Shown: positions 7,068 to 16,481 of the stretch, one piece after another
Layout: each line of letters starts with the position of its first letter
How positions within the stretch are numbered: position 1 is the first letter of the stretch
Assembly: GCA_036389295.1 (NCBI GenBank)
Contig: DASVQB010000003.1
Location: 62,001-126,000, forward strand
Source: AC-37 sp036389295
GTDB lineage: Bacteria > Actinomycetota > Thermoleophilia > Solirubrobacterales > Thermoleophilaceae
Length of the DNA: 64,000 bases
Reading direction: 5' to 3'
Translations under genes and position numbers: made by a program
Notes under the pieces: generated by a model
The model's input: the letters and a program-made list of their open reading frames with translations, nothing else
The model's database searches: none
Told to the model about the DNA's origin: nothing

Positions 7068-9248
7068 GTGAGGCAGGTGGTGCTCAGAGGCGGCCGCGCG
7101 CAGGTCGTGGAGGTCCCGGCCCCGTCGCCGGGCGCCGGCCGCGTCCTGGTCGCCAACGCGGCCTCGGTGATCTCGAGCGGCACGGAGCGCGCTGCGCTCG
7201 CCAGCTCCGGCGGCTCCCTGCCGCAGCGGGCGATCCGCAACCCGCAGCTCGTGAAGGCGGCGCTCGGCTTCGCCCGCGACCAGGGCGTGCGCAAGACGCT
7301 CGAGCGGGTGCGCGAGACCGCGCAGGCCGACCTGCCGCTCGGCTACTCGACCGCCGGGATCGCGATCGACACCGGCGGCGTCCCGGACCTGCGCGTGGGG
7401 CAGCGCGTGGCCTGCGGCGGCGCCGGGCTGGCGAACCACGCGGACGTGGTCTCCGTCCCCGCCAACCTCGTCGTCCCCGTCCCGGACGGCCTGCCGCTGA
7501 CCGAGGCGGCGTTCGCCACGATCGGCGCGATCGCCCTCCAGGGCGTCCGCCGGACCGAGCCGACGCTCGGCGAGCGGGTCGTCGTCTCCGGGCTCGGGCT
7601 GCTCGGCCTCCTGACGGTGCAGCTCCTGCGCGCGGCCGGCTGCCCGGTGCTGGGCATCGAGCCGGCCGAGGACCGCCGGGCGCTCGGCGCCGAGCTGGGC
7701 GCCGAGCTCGCGGTCGCGCCCGGGGAGGCGGAGGAGGCGGTGGCGCGCTGGACCGGCGGGACCGGCGCCGACGCGGTGGTGGTCACGGCCGCCGGCGAGA
7801 GCGACGAGATCCTGAACGCCGCCGTTCGCATGGTCCGCCGCAAGGGCCGGGTCGTGCCGGTCGGCGCGGTCGGCCTCGGCCTCGAGCGCCAGCCCCTCTA
7901 CCTCCGCGAGGCCGACGTCCTGATCTCCACCTCGTACGGCCCCGGCCGCTACGACCCGACCTACGAGGAGCAGGGGATCGACTACCCCCTGCCGTACGTC
8001 CGTTGGACCGAGGGCCGCAACATGGAGGAGTTCCTCCGCCTGGTCGGCGCCGGCGCCGTCCGCCTCGGCCCGCTGGTGGGGACGACCGTGCCGGTCGACG
8101 ACGCCCCCGACGCCTACGCCGCGGTGAACGGCGAGTCGCCGCCGCTCGCGGCGGTCCTCACCTACGCCGACGAGGCCGGGCTCGCCGCCGGGCCCCCCGC
8201 CCGCGAGGTCGTCCGCGTCTCGCGCGCCCGGGGCGGCGCGCCCGCCGGCGGCGAGCTGACGCTCGCGCTGGTCGGCGCCGGCCAGTTCCTCCGCGGCACG
8301 CATTTGCCGACGATCAAGGCCGCCGCCGGCGTCCGGGTCAAGACCGTCGTGGCGCGGCGGGGGACCGCGGCCCTGGAGGTCGCGCGGTCGGTCGGCGGCG
8401 CGGACGCCGCCACCGACTGGCGCGAGGCCGTCGAGGACCCCGAGGTCGACCTCCTGGTCGTCACGACCCGCCACGACTCCCACGCCGAGATCGCCGCGGC
8501 GGGCCTGCGCGCCGGCCGGTCCGTGTTCGTCGAGAAGCCGCTCGGCCTGACGCGCGAGGAGATCGACGACGTCTGGGACGCGGGCCGCGAGAACGACCGG
8601 CTCGCGATCGGCTTCAACCGCCCGTTCGCGCCGCTCGCCCGCGCGCTGGGGGAGGAGGTGGGCTCCGCGAGCGGCCCGATCCAGCTCGTGTACCGCGTGA
8701 ACGCGCCGCTGCCGGCCGACAACTGGCTGCGCGACCCGGTCGAGGGCGGCGGCCCGCTCCTGGGCGAGGCGTGCCACATGCTCGACTTCGCCAACTGGCT
8801 CTGCGGCGTGCCCGAGCGCGTCGCCGCCGCCGCCCTGCCGGTCGAGGCCCCGACCGTCGACAGCGCGAGCATCACGGTCGCCTACGCCGGCGGCTCGGTC
8901 GCGACGGTCCACTACGGCACCCAGGGCTCCTCCGCGATGCCGAAGGAGCGGGTCGAGGTCATGCGCGGAGGGCGCTCGTGGGTCCTGGACGACTTCCGGC
9001 GCCTCGAGAGCTACGCGGCCGGCGGCGGTCGCAGCGACCGCACGGGGAAGCTCGACAAGGGCTGGTCCGCGCTGCTCGAGGGCGTGCTGGCCGCGGCGCG
9101 CGGCGAGCGGCCGTTCGAGCCCGGGCTCGGGAGCGCCTACCTCGCGCAGAGCGTCGCGCTCGCGGCCCTCGAGTCGATCGCGTCCGGCGGCCCGGTCGAG
9201 GTCGTCAGCCCGGCCCGCGCGCCAGCGCAACCCGCACGAACCGGCTGA
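7068..9248 (+). CDS. bi-domain oxidoreductase (zinc-type ADH plus Gfo/Idh/MocA)
   Basis: 726-residue fusion. The first part (to about 375) is a medium-chain dehydrogenase-like domain with a GYSTAG segment and a Rossmann GLGLLGLLTVQ stretch. The second part begins near 395 with ALVGAGQF and is a Gfo/Idh/MocA oxidoreductase with the family EKP triplet near 489-491 and a GEACHMLDF acceptor-side motif. This architecture is known from exopolysaccharide and O-antigen loci with asnB and heparinase-like genes, as found here. Likely oxidises a sugar nucleotide. GTG start. Confidence 0.87.
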   Translation: MRQVVLRGGRAQVVEVPAPSPGAGRVLVANAASVISSGTERAALASSGGSLPQRAIRNPQLVKAALGFARDQGVRKTLERVRETAQADLPLGYSTAGIAIDTGGVPDLRVGQRVACGGAGLANHADVVSVPANLVVPVPDGLPLTEAAFATIGAIALQGVRRTEPTLGERVVVSGLGLLGLLTVQLLRAAGCPVLGIEPAEDRRALGAELGAELAVAPGEAEEAVARWTGGTGADAVVVTAAGESDEILNAAVRMVRRKGRVVPVGAVGLGLERQPLYLREADVLISTSYGPGRYDPTYEEQGIDYPLPYVRWTEGRNMEEFLRLVGAGAVRLGPLVGTTVPVDDAPDAYAAVNGESPPLAAVLTYADEAGLAAGPPAREVVRVSRARGGAPAGGELTLALVGAGQFLRGTHLPTIKAAAGVRVKTVVARRGTAALEVARSVGGADAATDWREAVEDPEVDLLVVTTRHDSHAEIAAAGLRAGRSVFVEKPLGLTREEIDDVWDAGRENDRLAIGFNRPFAPLARALGEEVGSASGPIQLVYRVNAPLPADNWLRDPVEGGGPLLGEACHMLDFANWLCGVPERVAAAALPVEAPTVDSASITVAYAGGSVATVHYGTQGSSAMPKERVEVMRGGRSWVLDDFRRLESYAAGGGRSDRTGKLDKGWSALLEGVLAAARGERPFEPGLGSAYLAQSVALAALESIASGGPVEVVSPARAPAQPARTG

Positions 9249-10512
9249 CCTCGCCGAGCGACGGGCGCAGCGCGCCGTAGCCGCCGACCTCGCGCGCGAA
9301 CAGCCGGACGTGCAGGGCCAGCAGCAGGCCGTACGAGATGCTCGACGACAGCGGCGCTATGTAGGTGCCCTCGCGCGGGATCCAGATCACGTTGATCGCG
9401 ACGTTCAGCGCGATCCCGGGGAACCAGACGAGCACCGCCTCCAGCGGGAAGCCGCGGCCCGCGAAGTGCTGGGCGAGGATCGTGAGCATCCCGAGCGCGT
9501 AGATCCCCGGCAGGAGCCACATGAAGAGCGGCACCGTGTCGTCGTACCGCTCGCCGAACACGAGCGGGATGCCGACGATGCCGATCGGCACGGCCACCAG
9601 GCACAGCAGCCCGTAGAGCACCGCCACCGACCGGAAGACCTCGGCGGTCGTCTGCGTCTCGCCGCCGCGCGCGATTCGCGCGAACAGGTTGAGCCCGACC
9701 ACGGTGGGGAGCAGGTACATGCCGTCCGCGATGGCGGCGGCGATCGAGTAGAGGCCGGCCTCGCCGTTGCCCTGGTAGGCGTTCACCAGCAGCAGGTCGA
9801 GCCGGACCACCACGAACGTCATCAGGATCGCCACGTAGGCGCGGAAGCCGAACCGCAGCATCTCGCCGGCCAGCCCGAGCGCCGGTCGCATGGGCGGCCG
9901 GCCCGGCCGCGCGAGGACCCAGAGGAAGCCGGCGGCGCCGAGGTAGCGCGAGCCGGACAGGGCGGCGAGCGCGCCGGCGGTGCCCATGTCGAGCGCCGCG
10001 AAGCCGGCGACGAGGGCTGCCACCAGGACCACGTTCTGCCCCAGCTCGACCGCGTTGTAGGCCCTCATCCGGCCCTCGCCGAGCAGCACGCTCTGGAGGA
10101 ACGGCCCGGCGAGCGCCGCCGGCACGCCGGCGAGCGTGATCCCCAGCTCGGTCCAGCCGAGCCCCTCGACCACGGACGGCACGCCGACCTTGAGCGCCGC
10201 GCCCGCGCCGGCCAGCACGGCGCCGAGCACGAGCGAGAGCCACAGCGTGTTGGCCACCACGTGCGCGCGCCGCGAGGCGTCCTGGGCCACGAAGTACGGG
10301 TTCGCGGTCGTGAGCCCGAGGCCGCCGACCTGCACCATCATCAGCGTCAGGCTGTACGCCACCGCGAACGCGCCCTGCCCGTCCGGGCCGAGCTGCCGCG
10401 CCACGATCACCGTGGCGGCGAACGCCAGGGCCAGGGAGCCGACCTTGCCGCCGAAGGTGAGGAACACGTCGGTGCGCAGGCGCGCCTCGCGCGCTGCCGG
10501 CTGCGCGGTCAC
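9205..10512 (-). CDS. polysaccharide flippase (Wzx / MATE-like)
   Basis: 435-residue polytopic membrane protein with about 12 hydrophobic segments. The first, near FLTFGGKVGSLALAFAATVIVARQLG, is typical of oligosaccharide flippases of the MVF/Wzx superfamily. Such proteins move undecaprenyl-linked repeat units across the membrane. GTG start; its 3' end overlaps the bi-domain oxidoreductase gene by 44 bp. A separate Wzm/Wzt ABC exporter lies at 26925-29029, so two different export routes are encoded in one locus. Confidence 0.85.
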   Translation of the reverse strand: MTAQPAAREARLRTDVFLTFGGKVGSLALAFAATVIVARQLGPDGQGAFAVAYSLTLMMVQVGGLGLTTANPYFVAQDASRRAHVVANTLWLSLVLGAVLAGAGAALKVGVPSVVEGLGWTELGITLAGVPAALAGPFLQSVLLGEGRMRAYNAVELGQNVVLVAALVAGFAALDMGTAGALAALSGSRYLGAAGFLWVLARPGRPPMRPALGLAGEMLRFGFRAYVAILMTFVVVRLDLLLVNAYQGNGEAGLYSIAAAIADGMYLLPTVVGLNLFARIARGGETQTTAEVFRSVAVLYGLLCLVAVPIGIVGIPLVFGERYDDTVPLFMWLLPGIYALGMLTILAQHFAGRGFPLEAVLVWFPGIALNVAINVIWIPREGTYIAPLSSSISYGLLLALHVRLFAREVGGYGALRPSLGEVSRFVRVALARGPG

Positions 10513-10552
10513 GGCCCCATGCTGGCACAGCCGCAGGCGGCCTCCGCGGTCC

Positions 10553-10558
10553 TAGACT
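10553..10558 (+). promoter_or_regulatory. candidate -10 box TAGACT for asnB
   Basis: TAnnnT box 8 nt before the asnB GTG, in the 54-bp divergent gap with the flippase gene. Confidence 0.4.
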
Positions 10559-10566
10559 GGCTTCGC

Positions 10567-12489
10567 GTGTGTGGGATCTGCGGCATCCTCGCCACCGGCG
10601 AGCGGTTCGCCGTCGGCGAGGAGCAGGTCGTCGCGATGCGCGACACCCTGAGCCATCGCGGGCCCGACGACGCCGGCGCGCTGTTCCTCGCCGAGGACCG
10701 CGTGGCGCTCGGCCACCGCCGCCTCTCGATCGTCGACCTCTCGCCGGCCGGCCACAACCCGATGCCGAACGAGGACGAGAGCGTCTGGATCTCGTTCAAC
10801 GGCGAGATCTACAACCACCTCGCGCTGCGCGAGGAGCTCGAGCGCAAGGGCCACGTCTACCGCTCGCAGACCGACACCGAGACGATCCTCCACCTCTACG
10901 AAGAGGAGGGCCCGCGCTGCGTCGAGCGCCTCCAGGGCATGTTCGGGATCGCGATCTGGGACCGCCGCCGGCGCGAGCTGTTCCTGGCGCGCGACCGGCT
11001 CGGCATCAAGCCGCTCTACTGGGCGGCGCCGCCCGGCGGCTTCGTCTTCGGCTCGGAGATCAAGGCGCTGCTCGCTCACCCGGCCGTGACCGCCGAGCTC
11101 GACGAGGAGGCGTTCCTCCACTACCTCACGTTCGTCTCGACGCCGCCCCCGCTGACGATGTTCGCCGGCGTCCGGAAGCTCGCGCCGGGCGAGCGGATGA
11201 CCGTCCGCGCCGACGGCACGCGGAGAAGCGACGTCTTCTGGAGCCCGTTCGACCCGCGGACGGCCGAGGAGGTCGGGCGGATGTCCGAGCCCGAGATGCG
11301 CGACCGCCTGCTCGAGCTGCTCCAGGCCTCGATCCGCAAGCGGATGATGGCCGACGTCCCGTTCGGGGTCTTCCTGTCCGGCGGCGTCGACTCGTCGACG
11401 AACGTGGCGCTGATGTCGCAGCTCGTGTCCGAGCCCGTGCGGACGTTCAGCGTCGGCTTCGAGGACCAGCCCCGCTACAACGAGCTGGAGTACGCGCGGC
11501 TCGTCGCGCGGCGGTTCGGCACCGACCACCACGAGGTCGTGATCGGGGCCGACGACCTCGAGGGCTTCGTGCCCGAGATGGTCCACCACCAGGACGAGCC
11601 GATCGCCGACTGGGTCTGCGTGCCGCTCCACTTCGTGTCGCGGCTCGCGCGCGACAGCGGCACGATCGTGGTCCAGATCGGCGAGGGCGCCGACGAGCTG
11701 TTCCACGGCTACCAGAGCTACATCTCGCACGCGCGCTTCCACCGGCGCTGGTGGGAGCCGTTCCAGCACGTGCCGCGCGGGCTGCGGCGCGTGGCCGGCG
11801 CCGCCGCGCAGGCCTTCGCCCGGCGGACCGACCGCGGCTCGCTCTACGCGCAGCTCCTCGCCGACTCCGCGGCCGGGCGGCAGCCGTTCTGGGGCGGCGC
11901 GATCGCCTGGCAGGGCCTCCTCAAGGACTCGGTCCTCGGCAACGGCCGGCCGCTGCCCGACTCCTACGAGATCGTCGACCGGCTGTGGCGCGAGGCCGGC
12001 GACGGCGCCGACCTGCTCCAGCGCATGACCTACCTGGAGCTGAAGCAGCGCCTGGCCGAGCTGCTCTTGATGCGCGTCGACAAGATGACGATGGCGACCT
12101 CGGTCGAGGCGCGCGTCCCGTTCCTCGACCACGAGCTGGTCGAGTTCGCCATGGCGCTCCCGCCCGAGATGAAGGTGCGCGACGGCGGCGGCAAGTACCT
12201 GCTCAAGCGGGCGGTCGAGGACCTGCTCCCGGCGGCGGTGGTCGAGCGGCCGAAGCAGGGGTTCAGCGCGCCGGTGAGCGAGTGGTTCCGCGGCGACCTC
12301 GGCGCGCGCGCCCGCCGGTCGATCCGCGAGTCCACGCTCGCGGAGCGCGGGCTGCTCGACTACGACCGGGTGGACGAGATGTGGGACCGGCATCGCGCCG
12401 GCCGCGGCGAGTGGAGCTTTCAGCTCTGGAACCTCTACAACGTGTCCGCCTGGCACGACTACTGGGTCGCGGGCCGCGCGCTTGCCTGA
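10567..12489 (+). CDS. asnB: asparagine synthase (glutamine-hydrolysing)
   Basis: 640 residues. The N-terminal class II glutaminase domain needs Cys at position 2; here the GTG is followed at once by TGT (Cys), which fixes the start. The synthase domain carries the ATP-binding SGGVDSS at residues 271-277. In polysaccharide clusters such AsnB proteins usually amidate a uronic acid or an aminoacyl group on the glycan instead of making free asparagine; that role is inferred from the heparinase-like and bi-domain oxidoreductase neighbours. Overlaps the next gene by 8 bp. Confidence 0.92.
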   Translation: MCGICGILATGERFAVGEEQVVAMRDTLSHRGPDDAGALFLAEDRVALGHRRLSIVDLSPAGHNPMPNEDESVWISFNGEIYNHLALREELERKGHVYRSQTDTETILHLYEEEGPRCVERLQGMFGIAIWDRRRRELFLARDRLGIKPLYWAAPPGGFVFGSEIKALLAHPAVTAELDEEAFLHYLTFVSTPPPLTMFAGVRKLAPGERMTVRADGTRRSDVFWSPFDPRTAEEVGRMSEPEMRDRLLELLQASIRKRMMADVPFGVFLSGGVDSSTNVALMSQLVSEPVRTFSVGFEDQPRYNELEYARLVARRFGTDHHEVVIGADDLEGFVPEMVHHQDEPIADWVCVPLHFVSRLARDSGTIVVQIGEGADELFHGYQSYISHARFHRRWWEPFQHVPRGLRRVAGAAAQAFARRTDRGSLYAQLLADSAAGRQPFWGGAIAWQGLLKDSVLGNGRPLPDSYEIVDRLWREAGDGADLLQRMTYLELKQRLAELLLMRVDKMTMATSVEARVPFLDHELVEFAMALPPEMKVRDGGGKYLLKRAVEDLLPAAVVERPKQGFSAPVSEWFRGDLGARARRSIRESTLAERGLLDYDRVDEMWDRHRAGRGEWSFQLWNLYNVSAWHDYWVAGRALA

Positions 12490-14260
12490 CCTCGCGAGCC
12501 GCGCCGCCCGCTTCCGCGAGCTCGGCCCGGCCGCCGGGACGCGCGCGGCGGCGCGGCTGGCGGCGCGCACGGTGCGGGGGCCGCTGCGGCGAGCGCGGCT
12601 GCGCGTGCGGCCGATCGAGCCCGACGTGCGCGAGCTGCCGGCCGCGCTCGGCGGCCGGGCGCCGGTCGAGGCGCTGCGCGGGCCGGCGCTCCGCTCGCTC
12701 CCGGCCGTCGCGGAGTGGGAGCCGGACCCGGCCGCGCTGGCGCAGCGGGTGGACGCGCTGCTCGCCCACCGCTTCGACCTGCTCGGCTCGGGCCCGGTCG
12801 AGCTCGGCGACCCGATCCCGTGGCGGCGCGACTTCAAGGTCGGGGTCGAGTGGCCGCTCGACCACGTGAGCCGGGTCCCGATCGTCCGCGGCGACGGCTC
12901 CGACGTGAAGGTCCCGTGGGAGCTGTCGCGCTGCCAGCACCTGCCGCTGCTCGCGGCGGCCGGGCACGCGGGCGAGGTCGGCGCGCAGGTCGAGTCGTGG
13001 ATCGCCGACAACCCGGTCGAGTACGGGCCGAACTGGGCCTGCACGATGGACGTCGCGATCCGGGCCGCGAACTGGGTCGCCGCGCTCGCGATCTGCGCCG
13101 AGCGGGCGGCGGGCGAGCCGTGGCTCGAGCGGGCGCTCGCGAGCCTGCTCCTGCACGGGCGGTTCGTCCGCTCCCACCTCGAGTGGGGCGAGGTGCGCGG
13201 CAACCACTACCTCTCGAACGTGGTCGGGCTGATGCCGGTGGCCGCGCTGTTCTCGGGCGGCCGGGAGGGCGCCGCCTGGCTCGACTGGGCGGTGGGGGAG
13301 CTGCGGAGCGAGATGGAGCACCAGGTCCGCCCCGACGGCGTCTGCCACGAGGCGTCGATCCCCTACCACCGCCTCGTGACCGAGCTGTTCGCGGCGGGAG
13401 CCGGCGCGGCGGAGGCCCTGCGGCCGGGGCGCCTCGGCGAGGCCTTCCACGAGCGGCTACGGCTGATGAGGCGGTTCGCCGCCGACTACACGCGCCCGGA
13501 CGGCCTGGCCCCGCTCGTGGGCGACGACGACTCGGGCCGCTTCATGCCGCTCGGCGGCTACGGCGACGACACCCGCGACCACCGCCACCTGGGGCTCCCC
13601 GAGCCGCGCGGGTCGGCCTCGTACGCGGCGGGCGGCTTCCACGTGATGCGCGCCGGGGGCGCGTACGCGATCGTCCGCTGCGGCGACGTCGGCTTCGGCG
13701 GCCGCGGCGTGCACGCCCACTGCGACCAGCTCTCGTTCGAGCTGTTCGCCGGCGGCCGGCCGCTGGTCGTGGACCCCGGCAGCTACCTGTACACGCCCGA
13801 CCTCGCCGCCCGCAACGAGTTCCGCAGCACCCGCTTCCACGCGACGCTGGCGATCGACGGCCAGGACCAGAGCCCGCTGGAGGGGCTCGACGCGTTCGAG
13901 CTGCCGGACCTGATGCGGGCCGAGCTGACCGGGTGGGAGGGGAGCGCGGCGACCGGCCGCCATCACGGCTACGAGCGGCTCGCCGCGCCCGCGACGCACG
14001 AGCGCCGGGTCGAGCTGCGGCCCGACGCGCTGCTCGTCCGCGACGTCGTGCGCTCGTCCGGCGAGCACGACCTGGAGTGGACGCTCCCGCTCGCCCCCGG
14101 CGCCGAGGTGCGCGTGGACGCGCCCGGCCTCGACTTCGCGGCGGAGCCGGGCTGGTACGCGCCGCGCTACGGCGTGCGCGAGCCGACCGACTTCCTGCGC
14201 GCCCGCCGCCGATCGCGGGCCGGCGAGGACGCTACGGAGATCGCGATCCGCTGGGGCTAG
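12482..14260 (+). CDS. heparinase II/III family protein (polysaccharide lyase-like)
   Basis: 592 residues. An N-terminal alpha/alpha toroid (about 1-350) includes NWACTMDVAIRAANW and RGNHYLSNVVG, both characteristic of the family. The C-terminal Heparinase II/III beta-sandwich (from about 375) has GGFHVMRAG, HAHCDQLSFEL and VDPGSYLYT. It begins with a TTG inside the end of asnB, so the pair is cotranscribed. No signal peptide is seen. Family members cut uronate-containing glycans by beta-elimination. In export loci it may trim or remodel the product. Start assignment is uncertain. Confidence 0.85.
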   Translation: MPDLASRAARFRELGPAAGTRAAARLAARTVRGPLRRARLRVRPIEPDVRELPAALGGRAPVEALRGPALRSLPAVAEWEPDPAALAQRVDALLAHRFDLLGSGPVELGDPIPWRRDFKVGVEWPLDHVSRVPIVRGDGSDVKVPWELSRCQHLPLLAAAGHAGEVGAQVESWIADNPVEYGPNWACTMDVAIRAANWVAALAICAERAAGEPWLERALASLLLHGRFVRSHLEWGEVRGNHYLSNVVGLMPVAALFSGGREGAAWLDWAVGELRSEMEHQVRPDGVCHEASIPYHRLVTELFAAGAGAAEALRPGRLGEAFHERLRLMRRFAADYTRPDGLAPLVGDDDSGRFMPLGGYGDDTRDHRHLGLPEPRGSASYAAGGFHVMRAGGAYAIVRCGDVGFGGRGVHAHCDQLSFELFAGGRPLVVDPGSYLYTPDLAARNEFRSTRFHATLAIDGQDQSPLEGLDAFELPDLMRAELTGWEGSAATGRHHGYERLAAPATHERRVELRPDALLVRDVVRSSGEHDLEWTLPLAPGAEVRVDAPGLDFAAEPGWYAPRYGVREPTDFLRARRRSRAGEDATEIAIRWG

Positions 14261-15255
14261 CCGTCCACCCAGGACGGCGGCAGCCCCCTCGACACCTCGA
14301 TCGCGGCGAACGGCACGGGCTCGCGGGGGCCGTGGCCACGCGCCCACTCGACCATCCGCGCGACGCCCTCCTCGAGCGGGGTCGCCACGCGGTCGCCGAA
14401 CGCGGCGGCGGCCTTCGAGTGGTCGGAGAAGGCGTGCACGACCTCGTTGCGCGGCGGGTGGTGGACCACCGGGTGGTCCGGCGCGCCCATCGCGCGCCGC
14501 ACGAGGTCCGCCAGCTCGTTCACGGTCACGCTCGCGTCCGCGCCGACGTTGAACACCTCGCCGCGCACGCCGTCCGCGAACGGCGCGTCGGCGATCGCCG
14601 GGACCACGTCGCCGACGTAGCTGAACGCGCGCGTCTGCTCGCCGTCGCCGAAGATCGACAGCGGCTCGCCGCGCATCACCTGGTTCACGAAGATCCCGAT
14701 CACGTTGCGGTAGCGGTCGCCGATGTTCTGGAGCTCGCCGTAGACGTTGTGCGGGCGGAACACCACGTAGTCGAGGCCGAACGTCTCCCTCGTCACCGCC
14801 AGCTCGCGCTCGACCGCGAGCTTTGCGATCCCGTAGCTGTCCTCCGGCTCCGGCGCGGTCGTCTCGGTCATCGGCACCTGGGCCGAGCCGTAGACCGCGA
14901 TCGAGGAGGTGAACACGAAGCAGTCGACCCCCGTGTTCACCGAGGCGTTCAGGAGGTTCACGCTCCCGATCAGGTTGTTCACGTGGTTGAAGCGCTTGAT
15001 GAAGTGGCTGAGCCCCTCGGCCGCGTAGGCGGCGAGGTGGTAGACGTGGTCGAAGCGCTCGTCGGCGAACAGGCGGTCGACCAGCTCGTGGTCGACGATC
15101 GACCCCTCGACCAGCCGCGCGCGCGGGTCCACGTTGTCGGCGAAGCCGCCGCTCAGGTCGTCGAGGACGACGACCTCGTGCGAGCGGTCGAGCAGCGCGC
15201 GGGTCAGGTGGGCGCCCATGAACCCGGCTCCGCCGGTGACGAGCTGCTTCGCCAT
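14257..15255 (-). CDS. NAD-dependent sugar-nucleotide epimerase/dehydratase
   Basis: 332-residue extended SDR. The NAD motif TGGAGFMG is at residues 7-14 and the catalytic Y141-GIA-K145 is intact. The body (YHLAAYAAEG, RPHNVYG, FSYVGDV) is that of UDP-glucose 4-epimerase-like enzymes. I chose the ATG directly before the Rossmann strand; a longer in-frame reading upstream has no family similarity. Its stop shares CTAG with the heparinase-like gene. Likely makes a UDP- or dTDP-hexose for the polysaccharide; exact reaction not readable. Confidence 0.85.
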   Translation of the reverse strand: MAKQLVTGGAGFMGAHLTRALLDRSHEVVVLDDLSGGFADNVDPRARLVEGSIVDHELVDRLFADERFDHVYHLAAYAAEGLSHFIKRFNHVNNLIGSVNLLNASVNTGVDCFVFTSSIAVYGSAQVPMTETTAPEPEDSYGIAKLAVERELAVTRETFGLDYVVFRPHNVYGELQNIGDRYRNVIGIFVNQVMRGEPLSIFGDGEQTRAFSYVGDVVPAIADAPFADGVRGEVFNVGADASVTVNELADLVRRAMGAPDHPVVHHPPRNEVVHAFSDHSKAAAAFGDRVATPLEEGVARMVEWARGHGPREPVPFAAIEVSRGLPPSWVDG

Positions 15256-15265
15256 TGGGGCGGTC

Positions 15266-15271
15266 ACGGTA
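15266..15271 (-). promoter_or_regulatory. candidate -10 box TACCGT
   Basis: Minus-strand TAnnnT box 10 nt before the epimerase ATG. A plus-strand TAGCCT at 15295-15300 could serve the divergent epimerase gene with a leader of about 70 nt. Confidence 0.35.
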
Positions 15272-15377
15272 GCGGCGGGGCGGCCGGTCGCTGCTAGCCT
15301 CGGGCCGCCGGCCACCGCAGCGTCCGGTTCGCGGGCGTGTTGCATGGGCCGCACCGCGGTACGGACGCGAGGACCAC

Positions 15378-16481
15378 ATGACCGAGAACGGACAGCCGGC
15401 CCCGAACCTGCCGGGGAGCGACGTGCGAAGCAACGGGCTTCCGCCAGAGCCGCCCGAGCGCGGCCGGCGGGTGCTGGTCGCCGGCGGCGCCGGCTACATC
15501 GGCTGCGTGCTGGTCCCGCGGCTGCTCGACCGCGGCTACGAGGTGCGCGTGCTCGACCGCCTCTACTGGGGCGAGGGGCCGCTGGCCGGCTTCCGCGACC
15601 GGATCGAGCTCGTCGAGGCCGACGTGCGCGAGATGCCGGCGAGCGCGTTCGACGACGTCGACGGAGTGATCAACCTGTCGGGCCTCTCGAACGACCCGAC
15701 CGCCGAGTACGACCCCGAGGCGAACTGGCAGATGAACGCCGTCGCCACCGAGACGATGGGCCGGGCGTGCCTCGAGGCCGGGATCGAGCGGCTCGTGTTC
15801 GCGTCCTCGTGCTCGCTCTACGACGGCCTGCCGCGCGGCATGCACGACGAGACGGCGCCGATCGAGCCCTACGGCGCCTACGCCACGTCCAAGCGCTACG
15901 GCGAGGAGAAGCTGCTGGAGCTGGTCGACGAGGGCCTCGTGCCGGTCTGCCTGCGCAACGGGACGGTCTACGGCTGGAGCCCGCGCATGCGCTACGACCT
16001 GGTCGTCAACACGTTCGTCAAGGACGCCCTGCTGAAGGGCCGCCTCGCCCTCCACGGCGGCGGCTGGATGTGGCGCCCGCTGGTCGACGTCCGCGACGTC
16101 TCCGACGCGATGATCTTCGCGCTCGAGGCGCCGGCCGAGAAGGTCCGCGGCGAGGTCTTCAACGTCCTGCACTCGAACTACCAGATTCGCGAGCTGGCGA
16201 TGCTCGTGGCCGGCTCGGTGCAGCTGCTCGGCCGGAGCGTCGAGCTGTCCGAGGAGCCGGCGCCGAAGCTGACCCGCGACTACGAGTGCTCGAACGCGAA
16301 GCTCGCGGCGCTCGGGTTCAACCCGAGCCGCTCGGTGGTCGAGGCCGTGCAGGACCTGCTCGCGCACGTCGACCTGGCCGACCCCACCTCGCTCACCGAC
16401 CCGCGCTACTACAACATCCGCTGGATCGAGCTGCTGAACGAGGTCCGGCCGCGGCTCGAGCGGTTCCGCGCCGTCACGTGA
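15378..16481 (+). CDS. NAD-dependent epimerase/dehydratase
   Basis: 367-residue extended SDR with GGAGYIG at residues 36-42 and catalytic Y168-ATS-K172. About 28 residues precede the first beta strand, rich in Pro, Asn and Glu; the true start might be internal, but no better candidate is obvious. FASSCSLYDG and LRNGTVYGWSPRMR mark it as a sugar-nucleotide modifying SDR. Its TGA overlaps the GTG of the rfbD-like gene, so both are one transcript. Probably supplies a deoxy- or epimerised sugar. Confidence 0.83.
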   Translation: MTENGQPAPNLPGSDVRSNGLPPEPPERGRRVLVAGGAGYIGCVLVPRLLDRGYEVRVLDRLYWGEGPLAGFRDRIELVEADVREMPASAFDDVDGVINLSGLSNDPTAEYDPEANWQMNAVATETMGRACLEAGIERLVFASSCSLYDGLPRGMHDETAPIEPYGAYATSKRYGEEKLLELVDEGLVPVCLRNGTVYGWSPRMRYDLVVNTFVKDALLKGRLALHGGGWMWRPLVDVRDVSDAMIFALEAPAEKVRGEVFNVLHSNYQIRELAMLVAGSVQLLGRSVELSEEPAPKLTRDYECSNAKLAALGFNPSRSVVEAVQDLLAHVDLADPTSLTDPRYYNIRWIELLNEVRPRLERFRAVT

